DNA of 64,000 bases from Calonectria ilicicola (Eukaryota; Ascomycota; Sordariomycetes; Hypocreales; Nectriaceae), in contig CP085832.1 in NCBI GenBank assembly GCA_020809705.1, positions 1,426,001 to 1,490,000 of the forward strand, in the 5' to 3' direction. A program made the translations under genes and the position numbers. The notes below the pieces were generated by a model that was not told where the DNA came from, made no database searches, and worked only from the letters and a program-made list of their open reading frames with translations. Position 1 is the stretch's first letter. Every line of letters starts with the position of its first letter. Below, in pieces: positions 47,543 to 59,865 of the stretch.

Positions 47543-50500
47543 TCACTCTATTATTGTGAATGCTTCTTCCAAAAGCTTCTTTTCCTCCGCCTCGTGGACC
47601 TTCTTCCACCCAGCTGCAGGGCTGGCGCTTGGCGCCCTGCCAGCATAAAGCAATCTTCTTCCCACAGCATGTTCCGAGTTGCGTAGCACCGCATCTAATC
47701 TATCCCTAATATAATGCCACGCTCCACCGTTGTAATGTTCTTCTTGGGCCCAAACGACATTTTGCACGTTGGGGTATTTATCTAGGTTGGCCTTGGCCTC
47801 ACGCCAGGGAAATGGGTGCAGCTCTTCAATTCGCGTGATGGCGGTGTCGCGGAGACCAAGAGCAGCCCTTTGCTTGACCAAGGAGGCGTAGATTTGACCC
47901 GAGCAGAATATAATGCGGGAAATGTTCTCCGGCGCATCAATCTCACCAGCTTCATGTGCGGGATCGGCCAGGACAGGTTGGAAGGCTGCCGAGGGGTTGG
48001 TGAATTCCGCAATGTCAGATCTGCAAAGTGGGTGGCGCAGGAGAGATTTAGAAAAGAAAATAACCAAGGCTATAGGTAAACGTTAGTTTTTTATTGTCTG
48101 AAATTAGAGGGAAATGCTTCGAGAATGAGGGTTCAACGTACGCTTTCGGAACTCCCGCTTCAATTGACGGCGCAGTACATGGAAGTAATTGGCAGGGGAG
48201 GTCATGTATACAATTTCCATGTTGCAATCTTGATGGGCCCGTTCGATGAGGCTCTCATCTGCTGGCCAAGACCGGCCTTCCTCGTTGCACATCTGTAAGA
48301 ACCTCTCAAGGCGAGCGGAGGAATGTTCGGCGCCCTGACCATCAAACCCATGGGGCAAGGAAAGGACAATTCCAGATCGATCAAGCCATTTTGATTCACC
48401 TGCAGCAATGAAATTGTCAATCATGACCTGAGTGTTGTTGGCAAAGTCACCAAACTGGGCTTCCCACATAACCAATGGGTTGGGATCGGCAAGGGTCACA
48501 CCATACTCAAAGCCCAATGCGCCAAATTCGCTAAGAGGGGAGTTGGTGGCATTGAAGGGGGTTTGGTCAGCGGAGAGGTTGTTCAGGGGTGTCCAGGTCT
48601 GCCCATTGGTCTGGTTATGCAGCACCGAGTGTCGCTGAGAGAATGTTCCACGCTGAACATCCTGGCCAGTCAGGCGTATCGAGTGGCCATCTAGACAGAG
48701 CGTTCCAAAGGCCAAAGCTTCCGCGGTCGCCCAGTCGACAGAACCATCCTTGAACGAACTGAGGCGGCCGGCAAGAATTCGCTGAAGATTGGGGTGGAGT
48801 TCGAACCCATCCGGTACGCTGCTCACCTTTTCCGCAATCGGTTCTAGAATAGAATGGTCAACTGCAGTGGGAGTGACAGGGTACTGATTTGATGCCAGAG
48901 ATTCTGGTGTAGGAAGTGCATCCCAAGCAGGAGGGAATGCCTTTCGCTCAGAAACATATGTCTTGCTGGTCTCGAAATTCTCGTTCAAGCGTTCTCCCAC
49001 CCATTTTCTCTGCTCATCAATCTCTGCAGTAGTAAAGGTTCCCTCGGATACAAGCTTATTGATGTAAATTTCCAAAACAGGAGTCTGGTTCGAAACCTGC
49101 TTGTACATTATGGGCTGAGTGAAGGTAGGTTGGTCAAATTCGTTGTGTCCAAATTTGCGATAGCACACCAGATCGATGACAATGTCCTCCTGGAACTCGG
49201 CTCTCCAGTCAGCAGCAAGCTGGCAGACAAAAGTGACGGCCTCCACATCGTCGGCGTTGACGTGGATAATAGGAGCATTGATGTACTTGGCCAGATCAGA
49301 GGCGTAGGGAGTGGATCGGGAATTTTCCACATCAGTGGTGAAGCCGATCTGGTTATTGACAATAACTCGAATAGTTCCTCCGACGTGGTACGCATCGAGC
49401 CTCGACAGTCCCAGAGTTTCATATACCACACCCTGACCGGCAAATGCAGCATCGCCATGCAGGGCAAGACACATGGTTCGTTTGCGATCTTTGTCACCCT
49501 TGATTTGCTGCGATGCATATGCGGAGCCAGTAGCCACAGGATCGACAGCCTCTAAATGTGAAGGGTTGGCCAGTAACGAGAGGCCGACTCGGCGACCTTC
49601 TGCAGTCGTTCGATGGCCATCATGCCCCAAATGGTATTTGACATCGCCAGCCATTCCGGGGAAGTCAGTCTTGACCCGACCAGCAAACTCGGCCAAGATT
49701 GCTTCACGAGGTTTACCATACACTGTTCCCAGCATAGTTAGCCTGCCTCTATGACAGCTACCAATAATTATGTCTTCAATGCCATGCACATCGGCGCTCC
49801 GATCAATAATGGACGTGATTCCCGGTGCGAGACCCTCGGCGCCGTCTAGACCGAAGCGCTTCTCGGTTGGGAACTTTGTAGCAATAAAGCGCTCGAAACC
49901 TGCGCTCCAGATTAGGCTGTCGAGGATCCGACGCTTCTCGTCCCGCGAGAATTTGACAGGCGTAGGAACTTCGAGCCTTGAACGAAGCCATTCGCGCTTT
50001 TTGGCATCTGGAATGTGCTGATATTCGACTCCGAAGCTCTTACAGTAAACAGATTCGCAGACAGAGATGATTTCGCGTAGACTCATAGTCTTGCGTTGGT
50101 TCTCTGCAAAATATGGCAGTACTTCTGGACCAAGAGTGAATTGACGATCCAGATCGGCAACTGTGAAGCCATAGTGTCCTGGATCTAGTTCGCTGGGTCT
50201 CTCAGGATGTACTCCTTTCCCATTTACCCGAAGATTCAATGGGTCAATGTTAGCGGCATTGTGACCATGGGATTGGTACGCAGAGACGAGTTGAATGACT
50301 TTAAGGTAATCCTGGATTTTGCTATTCTGGCTGATCAAACCAGTCTTTAAAGCTGGATCTCGCGATGAGATGTGACCAGGAGGAAGCTGAAAAGCTTTTT
50401 CCGGAGAAGCTGAACCGTCCTCCATGTTTCGGAAATATGTGCGCCATGAAACATGTACAGAGTCTGGTGCTAGTTTCCAGGACTCGTACATCTCATCGAT

Positions 50501-50796
50501 GTAAGATGCAGCAGATCCATGAAGAAATGATTCCTCAAGAGTCTTTCCAGTAATATATTAGATGTAGTTCTTTGGTTACATGGAGCGCAGACACTTACGG
50601 GAGCTGGGTGAGCAGGCGCAGCAGCTTCTGCTTGTGCCGTTGCGTAATTCCTGTTTCCCCCAACATGAGAGGAACCCTGACCAACTTTACTAGAATTGGT
50701 AGTGGTCGAAGTGTGTTGATGGAGATGGGCTCTTCGAACGACCAAACGGGCCAAGGTCTTGCGACTGGCGGTGTTGGGCCGTATATGACGAAGCAT
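47543..50796 (-). CDS. 2-Oxoglutarate dehydrogenase E1 component (probable paralogue)
   Basis: Exons 50599-50796, 48142-50542 and 47543-48069 (introns of 56 and 72 bp), 1041 aa. A presequence rich in Arg and His (MLRHIRPNTASRKTL..) precedes the E1 N-terminal helix SYIDEMYESWK. The 2-oxoglutarate contacts of OGDH, His in CHRGRL (about 330) and His in GDVKYHLG (about 370), are present, unlike DHTKD1-type oxoadipate E1. The thiamine motif runs from LHGDAAFAGQG to VNNQIGF, and the C-terminal transketolase-like part keeps EFGALGFEYG, GQGAEHSSARLERFLQ and FFSKSLLRHP. It decarboxylates 2-oxoglutarate and passes succinyl to E2 in the mitochondrial matrix. Several normally invariant stretches differ (IIGSCHRGR for IxGMPHRGR), so it may be an extra copy belonging to this cluster. 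Confidence 0.9.
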
Positions 50797-51933
50797 TGTG
50801 ATGGTGCTAACGGTCAACAAGTATTGAATTAATCAACCATACGTACGAAAGATAAAATTCCAATCGGAAAATTATAACTGAACTGAACTACAAAGAATAG
50901 TCAAATTGACAGGTTTGAAAGGCGTAAGACGCAATCTCATGAAGTACGGTCTGGATCGGGATGGCACCCCGTTCCGAGGCAAGAGACTCGAGATCCACGG
51001 CAATGGTATTAGTGCCGAAGCGGAAGAGCCCCCCGCGCATGGCCCCTAACGGCATTACTGGCAATTCAAAAAGCGGCAAGTGACCGCTCACTTAGCCAAA
51101 CCTCAGTATCCGGATACCAAGTGCTGCTCAACCTTCGCTGTACTTCCAGAACCAATAAAAGTGGTGTTTTGGTGGAGCTCCTCGGGCGCAACATCCGGCG
51201 GCTACAGGGGAGTTGCAGGCTCCACCCAAGTCAACCAAATAGCCGTCTTGGAAAATGGCACCCATGAACTCAACAGACCACACAGCTTGAGCTTGTAAAA
51301 CCATCATGCATTGGGATCCGTGTCTCTAAATGACACCAAGAAAGACAAATAAGCGTTAAATCCCGAGATTATTATGCTGGGTGTTTTGAGGGTTGGTCAA
51401 CAATACCATCCTTGAAAGATTTGTTGGAGTTGCTATCAGTGGTGTAGAGAACCATCCATGGGCCATCAACTCACTTGCAATGTGGTGGCTACATTTGATG
51501 GATTCCTTGTCTTAATTAATTAACAAAGTTGAATATATATCTATTCCACCTGAATGGGTCCCAGGATCCCACCGTGATATGTTGTACATCTCAGACCTTA
51601 AAGTGAATCCTACAATCACTAGCCATACAGACCACATTAAACTAATAGCACGAATAGCGGTGGGACTGATAGGATTAAACACCGCGCACGAGGTTGAGGG
51701 ACCACCATATATTCCCATGTGAGAGAATTGCGACCGCCAACAAACAGTGTTTAACGTAATATGTTGGTGAACATTGTGAATACAGCGGGTTGCTCGAATA
51801 ATCGCCACTTTAAATGAAGCGCCGGCCATGCAACCTCCCGAATGATTTAACGACGTCTAGTTAAAATGCCATTCCCATCGACTTTTCACACCAAAACTAA
51901 AATACAAGTATCTCCTTGCAGAGAGTTTCTCGC
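50797..51933. other. Intergenic, 1.1 kb; E1 promoter
   Basis: Upstream of E1 and downstream of E2 on the minus strand. A 105-codon minus frame at 51512-51829 shows no family features. No RNA gene or repeat recognised. Confidence 0.4.
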
Positions 51934-53432
51934 TTATACGAGGAGCATGCGTGAGGGGTCCTCGACGTTCTTCTTGATGGTGTTCAAGAAGGTGACAGCC
52001 TCTCTGCCGTCAATCAGACGGTGATCGTAGGTCAAGCTAATGTACATCATCTGAAACCCAGTTAGTCAATTTGTCCAGAACCAGTCTTAATCGTTTATTC
52101 GCATCGACTCACCTTTCGGATAACAGCCTCGCCATTGATGGCGACGACGCGATCCTGCATGCCGTTCATGTTAAACACGGCAGCCTGGGGGTAGTTGATG
52201 AGAGGAGTTCCGAACATGGAACCAAACGGACCAGGGTTGCTAATGGAGAAGTTGCCTCCCTCGAGGTCATCCATGGTCAACTTGCCGTCGCGGGCCTAGT
52301 AATGGATAATTAGTTAAATGAATGCGCTGTTAAAGGTCTTTTATCGCAATCCCTTACCTTCTTGGCCAGTTCCGCAACTTGACGCTCAATCTCAACGATG
52401 CTCAAGGACTCAGCGTTCCTGATGACGGGGGTGACAAGACCCTTGGGGGCGGACACAGCAATGCTGACATCGACGTAGTCGCGGTAAGTGATAATCTCCT
52501 TCTCAGTGTCAATGGAGGCATTGATCTGAGGGACACGCTGGGCAGCAAGGGTAGCAGCCTTGGTGAAAGCTCCCATGTATCCCAGACGAACGCCGTGCTC
52601 CTCGGCAACCTCCTCACGGTATTTTGAGCGCCAGGCGATCAGGTTGGTCATGTCGACTTCCTGCATGGTAGTGAGGGATGCGCAAGTGTTTTGCGACTGC
52701 TTGAGGCGGCTGGCAATGGTCTTTCGCATGCGGCTCATTTTCTCCTGTTTGATTTGACTGGTTAGCACTGAACAGCATATTAGGGCACAGGTGTAGGTGG
52801 CTTACTTCTCGCTCTCCGCGGGGGAGGCCAGTGGAAGCCGATACAACAGGCGCGGGCTGAGCCTGCTTGGGTGCGGGTGTAGGTGCAGCAGCGGGAGCGG
52901 CGGGCTTGGGGGCCTCAGGAGCAGCAGCCTTTTCCTCGGCCTTGGGCTGGGTAGGTTCAGCAGGCTTGGCCTCCTCCTTGGGAGCCTCTGCCTCGGGCTT
53001 CTTGACAGCACCAGCCTCATCGCCAGTTACGATACGGACGAGGTCCTGGCCAACAACAACGGTATCACCCTCGGCGGCGAAGTATTCGGCAATGACGGCA
53101 GCTTCGGGGGCGTTGACTGCGACGTCGATCTTGTCGGTCTCGATGCTGGCAATCTCCTCATCGGCCTCAATGGCTTCGCCGACCTTCTTGGGCAGGGACG
53201 ATAGGGTTCCCTCGCTGATGGACTCAGCCATCGGGGGCACCTTGACAATAATTTCGGCATTGAGGGCAGAAGAGTTGCTGAAAAGGCGGCGCTGGGGATC
53301 GATGACGCCTCGCTGGCAGAGGACGGCGCTGTGGGTGAGGGCGGCGACACGGTGGGCGGGTTGGAGCTTAGGGATGGCGCGCGACAGGTTGAGGAGGCCA
53401 GTCGCGGCCTTGATTCGCACGGCGGAAGCCAT
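51934..53432 (-). CDS. 2-Oxoglutarate dehydrogenase E2 (dihydrolipoamide succinyltransferase)
   Basis: Exons 52806-53432, 52358-52744, 52113-52295 and 51934-52050 (introns of 61, 62 and 62 bp, all phase 0), 437 aa. A mitochondrial presequence (to about residue 58) is followed by a single lipoyl domain with Lys101 in [14 protein letters not shown], a long Ala/Pro/Lys/Glu linker, and the acyltransferase domain from [18 protein letters not shown] to the catalytic [10 protein letters not shown] (His409, Asp413). There is no E3/E1-binding domain between lipoyl and catalytic parts, as is normal for eukaryotic succinyltransferases. It transfers succinyl from E1 to Co[16 protein letters not shown] deviates from the usual SISNGGxFGSLxGTP of E2o, again hinting at a paralogue. 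It lies in tandem with E1, an unusual linkage. Confidence 0.92.
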
Positions 53433-54367
53433 CTTGAGCTGCTAGCAACAAAGAATCGGTGGTGAGAGGCGAGGGAGAAGTGGTAGAGTAAAGCCAAGTT
53501 AAGCAGATAAACCCTACCTTGAGGCTATCGCACGGCCCGGACTTTGAAGTCCTGGACCAATTGGAATGCAACACTTCGTAAACCTGGGATCCTCGGCTAC
53601 ACGAGAACAAGCAAAATATTAACTCGAAGGACTTTAGGAAGGTCTCATGGCAGCAGGACAGCATATATTATGAGCTCCCTATGGCTCTCAATGCTCGGAA
53701 TCATGGACATTGAGCTCCGACTTTTCTACACGGTTACTCTGCTGGTTACCGAGCTCGGCTATGCTTTCCGGCAGTTTGTGGCGAAGTTGGCAGGTGCCAA
53801 CAACGACGCTAAAGTTACCAACAGGTCGGGTAAAGGCATTAATTGCCTTATTACTGGTAGGAGGTTTCTCCTGAGCTATCCTCCGACATTCAACTGTCTG
53901 GCAAAAGCTGCTAATGCGGACTTTTGAGGCGGCAATGTTCGGCAGAGCTGGATGAACGGGGGCTCAACCTCCCCACCAATGTGGCTGGGTCCAAGGTACC
54001 GCGCCACACCACTCCAAATGCATGGCTGCGGATTGGTACTCATGGCCACACATGACCACTTGGAAATCGATGTGCGAGATTCCGACAAGCAAACCAGCCA
54101 CATCGCGAAATGCAGTATCAGTGACCCAAAATTCGATTTCCATTTCGTAACTGACAACAAACACGCTGTCCTCGCCACACAGGCGACGTGTTTAATCTAT
54201 TTCTATGATATAGACCCAAGTGAGGCAAAGCTCAAAAATAATATGAGTCTATGCAAAAGAATAAAATAAAATAAAAATTGCCGTCTATCCTTCTAGCCCA
54301 AACTCCGAATCATACCCTCTAGGATATCCACTTTTTTCTAGAACAAAGGAAAGTGTAAAGTCGTGCT
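53433..54367. other. Intergenic, 0.9 kb; E2 promoter
   Basis: Only short frames. Lies between the E2 start and the Mpv17-like stop; holds the E2 promoter. Nothing else recognised. Confidence 0.4.
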
Positions 54368-55248
54368 TTAAGCTACAGCCGGTGTAGCAATTCCAACCAA
54401 TTTGGTGTCTTGAAGCTTAACCGAGATTTTGGTAATCTCATGCTCCTGCGCCTCGAGAACCTCCGCGCGTCTGTTGATGAAGCTGAGGTAAGTCTGCCAG
54501 ATGACTGCGATGCTGCCAATGAACATCGGGCGGTAGTCTAGCGGAATAAAAGTAATGGCAATGGCAGTGAATGGCGGCCAGAACTTGGCCGAGTTGACAA
54601 ATGTCTGTGGAACAGTGTGCTTGATACGTTCAACAGCCCCGTTGACACCCTCGCCAGACAGGACAGCCTGGGCGCCAAAAAAGAAGGTGTTGAAAACTGG
54701 TGTGTACACCAACTGACTGAAAACAATTTTGGCGGCCAGCGACAACAATCGTGATGTATAGTTAAAATTATTCGCGAGAAAGATGAACCTGAGCGATGTT
54801 AGCAGTGTAGAAATATCGGTAACAGCATTGTTTCCCACCATTTGTAATTGGGGATTGCGACAACAGCGCCGATAATAAGGCTTCGGGCGGTCCTCAGTGG
54901 ATCGTAGTCGTTGCCACCAAGGCTTTGGGCGCTGATGTCGCCGCAAAGGTAGATAAAGATGGCTGTCCAAAACTGCGTGGTATATGGACGAGCCTTTTGC
55001 GATCTTCCATAGGCCTGTGCAACCGTTGTCAAAGGGCCGAGTCGGTGCCAAATAGGTCGCGGCGCAACAGCTCCAGGCGCGGTGCTGTTCAATAGGGGTT
55101 TGGACTCGAGGCTTTTAGCGCCATCACCAGGACCCTTAGCAGGGGATGACTGCGGTCGGCGCTGAACCTGGAAAATTCGACTTCTGGGCCCAAGTCCAAG
55201 GCCAAGGCCGTTTCTCCGCACAGAGGCGCGGAGAAGCATGGACGTCAT
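54368..55248 (-). CDS. Mpv17/PMP22-family inner-membrane protein (Sym1-like)
   Basis: Exons 54839-55248 and 54368-54788 (50-bp intron), 276 aa. After a long Arg/Gly/Pro-rich N-terminal region come four membrane helices with the family core KFWPPFTAIAITFIPLDYRPMF and GSIAVIWQTYLSFIN. The N-terminal extension (about 90 residues before TTQFWTAIFIYLCGD) is longer than in Mpv17 and reads as a mitochondrial targeting region. Relatives are channels or membrane proteins of mitochondria (Sym1, Mpv17) or peroxisomes (PMP22); Sym1 is linked to heat tolerance and metabolite balance. It may belong to the mitochondrial cluster next door by position, but its function is not known to require this. Confidence 0.88.
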
Positions 55249-57918
55249 CGTGGGTCGTTCCCAAAAAATTGTTGTAAGATGGGAGTCAATGTCGCGAGGG
55301 AGATTTAGATATTATCGAATCCGTCCTCGGCGCAAGACGGATCCTGGCCGAGGTCGGTCTCCAGCAGAAAATCCGCGACATTGGGCGCGAACGGGTCTCG
55401 GATCCGGCTTTAGTGCCTCCAAAAATTGCGACTGCAAGCATGAGCGCCGCCACAAGATTGGCCCCAGGCCCTGACATAGTGGAGATCTGACCGGGATTCA
55501 TCGGTAATCTCTGATCAAAATTGATATCGGCATTCCGGGTCGGGAGAAACCTCCGTCAAGGCAGGTTATCGCGAGCTTATTAACTCTTGGCTTTCTGTAG
55601 ACCAAAACTGGGTTTTTCCTGTTCTAGATCCTGGGGAAGACGAGCGCTGTACGGCTGGTTAAATTTGATAAATCATCGTGGTTTTTTCGGCGCAATTTAT
55701 GTCTGGTAAAAAACAAATTGCAGGCTCAACCAAGAATTCCCTTAAAAGCCCCAAAGTCACATACGTGAACGGATACAACTACATTTAATAAGCAACCTTA
55801 CTCTCCTTCATGGCTTGTTCAATCAAAAAACAATCGACTCAATTCTTCTTATGGCACAACCTTGTTTTCACGATTCTGTGGAATGCGCTCTGTTGCCAGC
55901 GCGCTTGACAATGAACTACCAGCTGCAAAAATGAACAAAATGACCACATGCAAGAAGCTTAAATGGACAAAGCCAATCAGATGCGCGTCTCGAGGGCGAT
56001 GCACTATGATGACCAACAGGTAAATAGATACATTTCCCCTTTAGGGTGACATCCTGGGTAGAAAACAATCGAGACTAAGGCAACATTGAAACCCTCAGAA
56101 ACATTGAAATTAGGCGCGCTAACAGTTTTTTCTGAGGCCAAAAGAGGGTGCAAGTCGAAAAATGCTTCTTTAGCGGCCCACATGACAAGATCAAACTGCA
56201 TGATTATGCGGCTGACAAAAGTCTCCACCAAGAGAGTCCTCTCCTTGAAATAACCAAAAGGTCTTGGAATCTAGTCTCCCAAATCAAGCCATGAAGTTTT
56301 ATTTAGGGCCATGTGTAATAACTTCACTTTCAAATTTATTACCTCAACCTCTAGGCTAGCACTTCTTAACAGCAAAGCCATATACTCAAGAGAGAAATAT
56401 AATCCCGCCGATCATGGTCTGACTACTCTCGCCAACTCTGAAAGCAGAGCCAACAGGTAAAAGGCGACCCCGTTGCTCAAAAATGCCTGCTGTGTTCTGG
56501 AGAATATCATCAGGCTTCGCAGCGGCGACCTAGCACCCCTAACAAACGAGTCTTGCTCCCAAAACTGTGAGGAACGCCTTTATCTTTTCTGTTCTTGTGG
56601 GAAGCAGTAGGGAAAGAGTAGGGCTGAGAAAACCGGCCTCACGAGCTATGGACCCCTACGTGTGTTTAACAAACACGATGATATCCGCTTATCCACACAG
56701 TGCAAACCCCCAAGTCTGGTTATTCCACGAGGTATTAAACGTGCCAATGAATGCGACAGATCCTAGAATAAACATATATAAATGACGCACAAGCGGAGAG
56801 TTTATAGGAGATAAAGTGTCTATAGTCCCTGCCCTATGTCAACCAAAAAGATGTCGTTGGTGGATCGAAATACAAGCTTGCGTGGATACAACTGCTGCTG
56901 GCCTTGGCTCTACTCTTGTCGGGGAAAGCACACCAGCGTTTACGTTGCTCACTCTTTGGTGGATGACCAACTAAGTTCAGGCTCGCAGGGCTGATCCAGG
57001 CCTTGGCTAAGACAGCATGCATCGACCAGCTCAGCCGTCAGGCGACGTGGCAAGCCATACGCTAGGGTCATTCCGTTTGTGACTTGAGCAGCGAGTAAGA
57101 TTAATGGAGCATTTCAGCTGGGTTGATCAGGCGGCGGGGAGCCTCATCTGTGCGAGGTGAAAGCCCCTGCCCTTGATATCATAGCTCATGTGGCTAAACC
57201 CCTCCAAGGACTAATTTGCTTTCCGTCTTCAGCCGCAGACGACATCGCAAACATTTCAACAGCATATCTGTTGTAAAACGAGACATGCGTGTGCTATTCG
57301 GGCCGGTTTTTCGAATTGACAGCGAGAGCTGACATTGTCCAAACTTGGCACCCGACATATTCCTTTTTCTTGGCATGATGCGACGAAAAAGAGGGGGAAT
57401 TCATCGGCAGGCAGGCGGCGTCGTGAGAGCCTCAAACGCTCGGACTCGATGACACTAATCACTTCAATTGGTCGTTCCCCGCAGTTTGCTTGGATAAGTT
57501 TGCTTTTCCGAAGGCTGCGCCTCACAGGGCGCCTGCAGTCAGATTCACCTTGTCGGACTAAAATCAGTATCTCGAGGTTGTCATTGGTGGCCGACTTTGT
57601 GTCGCAGCTAGAACGGAGTTGTGGCGTTCTCGTGTCTCGATGGTCACACTGTCCTACTTGCCCAACATTTTCCTGCGTTCAGCCAAGAGAAAGAAAGTAA
57701 GCCCTGTGTCCGCATGGCCGTATATTTGTATGTATATATATCTCATGCTGGGCAAGGCTCTCCGGGTTCCTCACCAACCTAATCATCTAACAGAGAACAA
57801 ACAAGACCCAAAACCCTTTTTCCATCTCTGCGCAATATTAAGAGGTCTCCCTTGAAGTCTTGACATTGCTTCTCGAGACCTCAATTTCACATTTGAGAGA
57901 AGAAAAGCGTTATAAAAC
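55249..57918. other. Intergenic, 2.7 kb, no supported gene
   Basis: The largest gap in the window. Frames are short (up to 121 codons) and show no domain, signal peptide or transposase motif. The stretch next to 57919 should hold the DUF3176-gene promoter; the stretch near 55249 the Mpv17-like promoter. It may hide an unrecognised RNA or a decayed gene. Confidence 0.4.
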
Positions 57919-59706
57919 ATGCCGCGGAAGGCTCATGATTCGGTTCTGTATGAGCCAGCTGAAACTGATGAAGTGGACTTTGGGTACAAGGGACCAGGAT
58001 CATATTCCGATGCAGAAGACGCGAAAAAAGACTCCAGACCTGGGGTTTTTTCATTGAATGGATGGCTTAAGGAGTTGGTAACCTGCTTCTCGAGTCTTGG
58101 AGTTCTTGCCTGGATTATCTACATTTTGTATTCGATGAATAACCGGCCTCTTTCAGAATGGCGGTTTGATGGGAAAGTAAGGCTGGCGGCATTTATTGGA
58201 TTCCTCACAAGTCTTTGCGCTGCCTTCTTGATGCACCATGTCAGTTCATCTATCAGCCAATTAAAGTGGCTTTTCTTCAAAGCAGATTCCCGCGGGATTA
58301 TTCATTTGGAGAGGTTTGATGAGGCAAGTAGAGGTTTTTTGGGCGCTCTCTTTTTATTTACTACCCCATGGAAAATACGTTTCAACTGGGCTCTGGTTGG
58401 GGCAGCCGTCACGTTGCTGGTGCCATCCTTCTCATTTTTCATACAACAGCTCATCGACATCCATCCTCGAAATGTCACTACTTTTGATGGAAAAGCTACA
58501 TTTGGGTTTGCACATGTATATTCAAGAAATACCACGCTAGTGGGTGCAATGCGTACGATTCTCTTCAAATTGGCCCTTGGTCATTCAAATGTTGATTGGT
58601 GAATTATAGGTGCACGTTCCGATCTACAGTTGGAGGCTGCTATTGTCAAAGGAATCTATGGCATCGAAACCCCCCCGATCTTCAACTGCTCGGGTTCATG
58701 TCTTTGGAACCAGACACAAATATCCCTCGGCTTTGATGTGTCGTGTAGCAATGTCACCATGTCTACTTTGAAGAACAGGAAATGTTCAGACATTCTCGAT
58801 GGCGTCAAATATTATAGAAGATGCAATATGACGACTCCCGGAAAAGTGGCACTGTCGAGCTTTCAAATTAATTCCACGGCAACAACAGATGTATATATGA
58901 ATGTGACGTCAAACATTATGCCGAGTTGGACCGAAACCAATATCAGACCGGCGTGGCCAGAGATTGCCAAGTTTGCAGTTTATCGTGCCACACCAGAGGA
59001 TCAATTTTCCAACCCTACAAACATCAACATCACTGAATGCAGCCTTAAGCTCGCGGCTTATGAATACCTTGGTGCGGCTTCCAATGGCAGCAATTTCTCT
59101 TTCAATGATGTAAGGCGAATTGATCTCAGCAATAAAAATTGGGATTGGAACCTTACTGGATCCGTTGTCAATCCCGATACAGTGCTTAAGTTGCACGATG
59201 ACAAACTTCCTTCGCTAGAAATATCAATTGTGGACTGCGAAGAAATGGCGCGTTTCTTGACCTCGAGTCCGATTGTATCCACACGGGGCGTGGGATTGGA
59301 CAACTCGAACCCAGGCATTAGCAATGCTTTGTCTGGTGACGTTGATCTCCAGAGTAGATTCGACACTATGGCTATGAGTATGACTGATTATCTCCGTTCA
59401 GGGCCCAACGGGCAGAAAGCTGAAGGCTACAAGGTGGAGGTGAAGCAGTACGTCTCCATTTATTGGAAGTGGGGGATATTGCCTGCTGCAGTTACGATGC
59501 TGGCATTCTTCTTCACCGTCGTTACAATAATATGGACTAGTATGAGACGGGAAGTACCTCTTTGGAAAGCTTCTACTCTTGCTGTTCTCAATTGTCATTA
59601 CGATGAAAAGTCTGAGTTGATCCGAAGCACTATCAAGGATCCAAGAAGGTTGAAGAAGAAGGCAAAAAAGAATGTGGGACATTTAGAACATAGGGCATCA
59701 GTTTAA
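57919..59706 (+). CDS. DUF3176 family membrane protein
   Basis: Exons 57919-58552 and 58610-59706 (57-bp intron GTACGA..TAG), 576 aa. Three N-terminal membrane segments (SLGVLAWIIYILYSM, LAAFIGFLTSLCAAFL and the ALVGAAVTLLVPSFSFF region) surround SQLKWLFF and ERFDEASRGFLGALF, the DUF3176 signature. A long extracytoplasmic loop follows with paired cysteines (FNCSGSCLWNQ, FDVSCSN) and many N-glycosylation sequons, and a last helix near residues 510-533 leads to a basic cytosolic tail. This topology is shared by the family, whose function is unknown; plasma membrane or ER location is inferred. Its stop faces the DUF3140 gene. Confidence 0.88.
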
Positions 59707-59865
59707 ATGATACGAATTTCAGGGTTTATCAATCTGATACCAGTCTAAGTCTAAATTATTCTTCAACATCTGCACTACTTGAAAATCCAAACACGCATAA
59801 GGAAAAGGAAGAAGAATCTCTAATATTTCAAGGTATTTGGCCCATATCTGATACTTATTTACTGA

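Noticed and set aside
47543..50796. Assignment of E1 as a DHTKD1-type 2-oxoadipate dehydrogenase
   Set aside because: The KYHLG His and the full OGDH length and N-terminal domain are present, which favours OGDH over DHTKD1.
51512..51829. 105-codon minus frame between E1 and E2
   Set aside because: No recognisable motif; located in the E1 promoter region.
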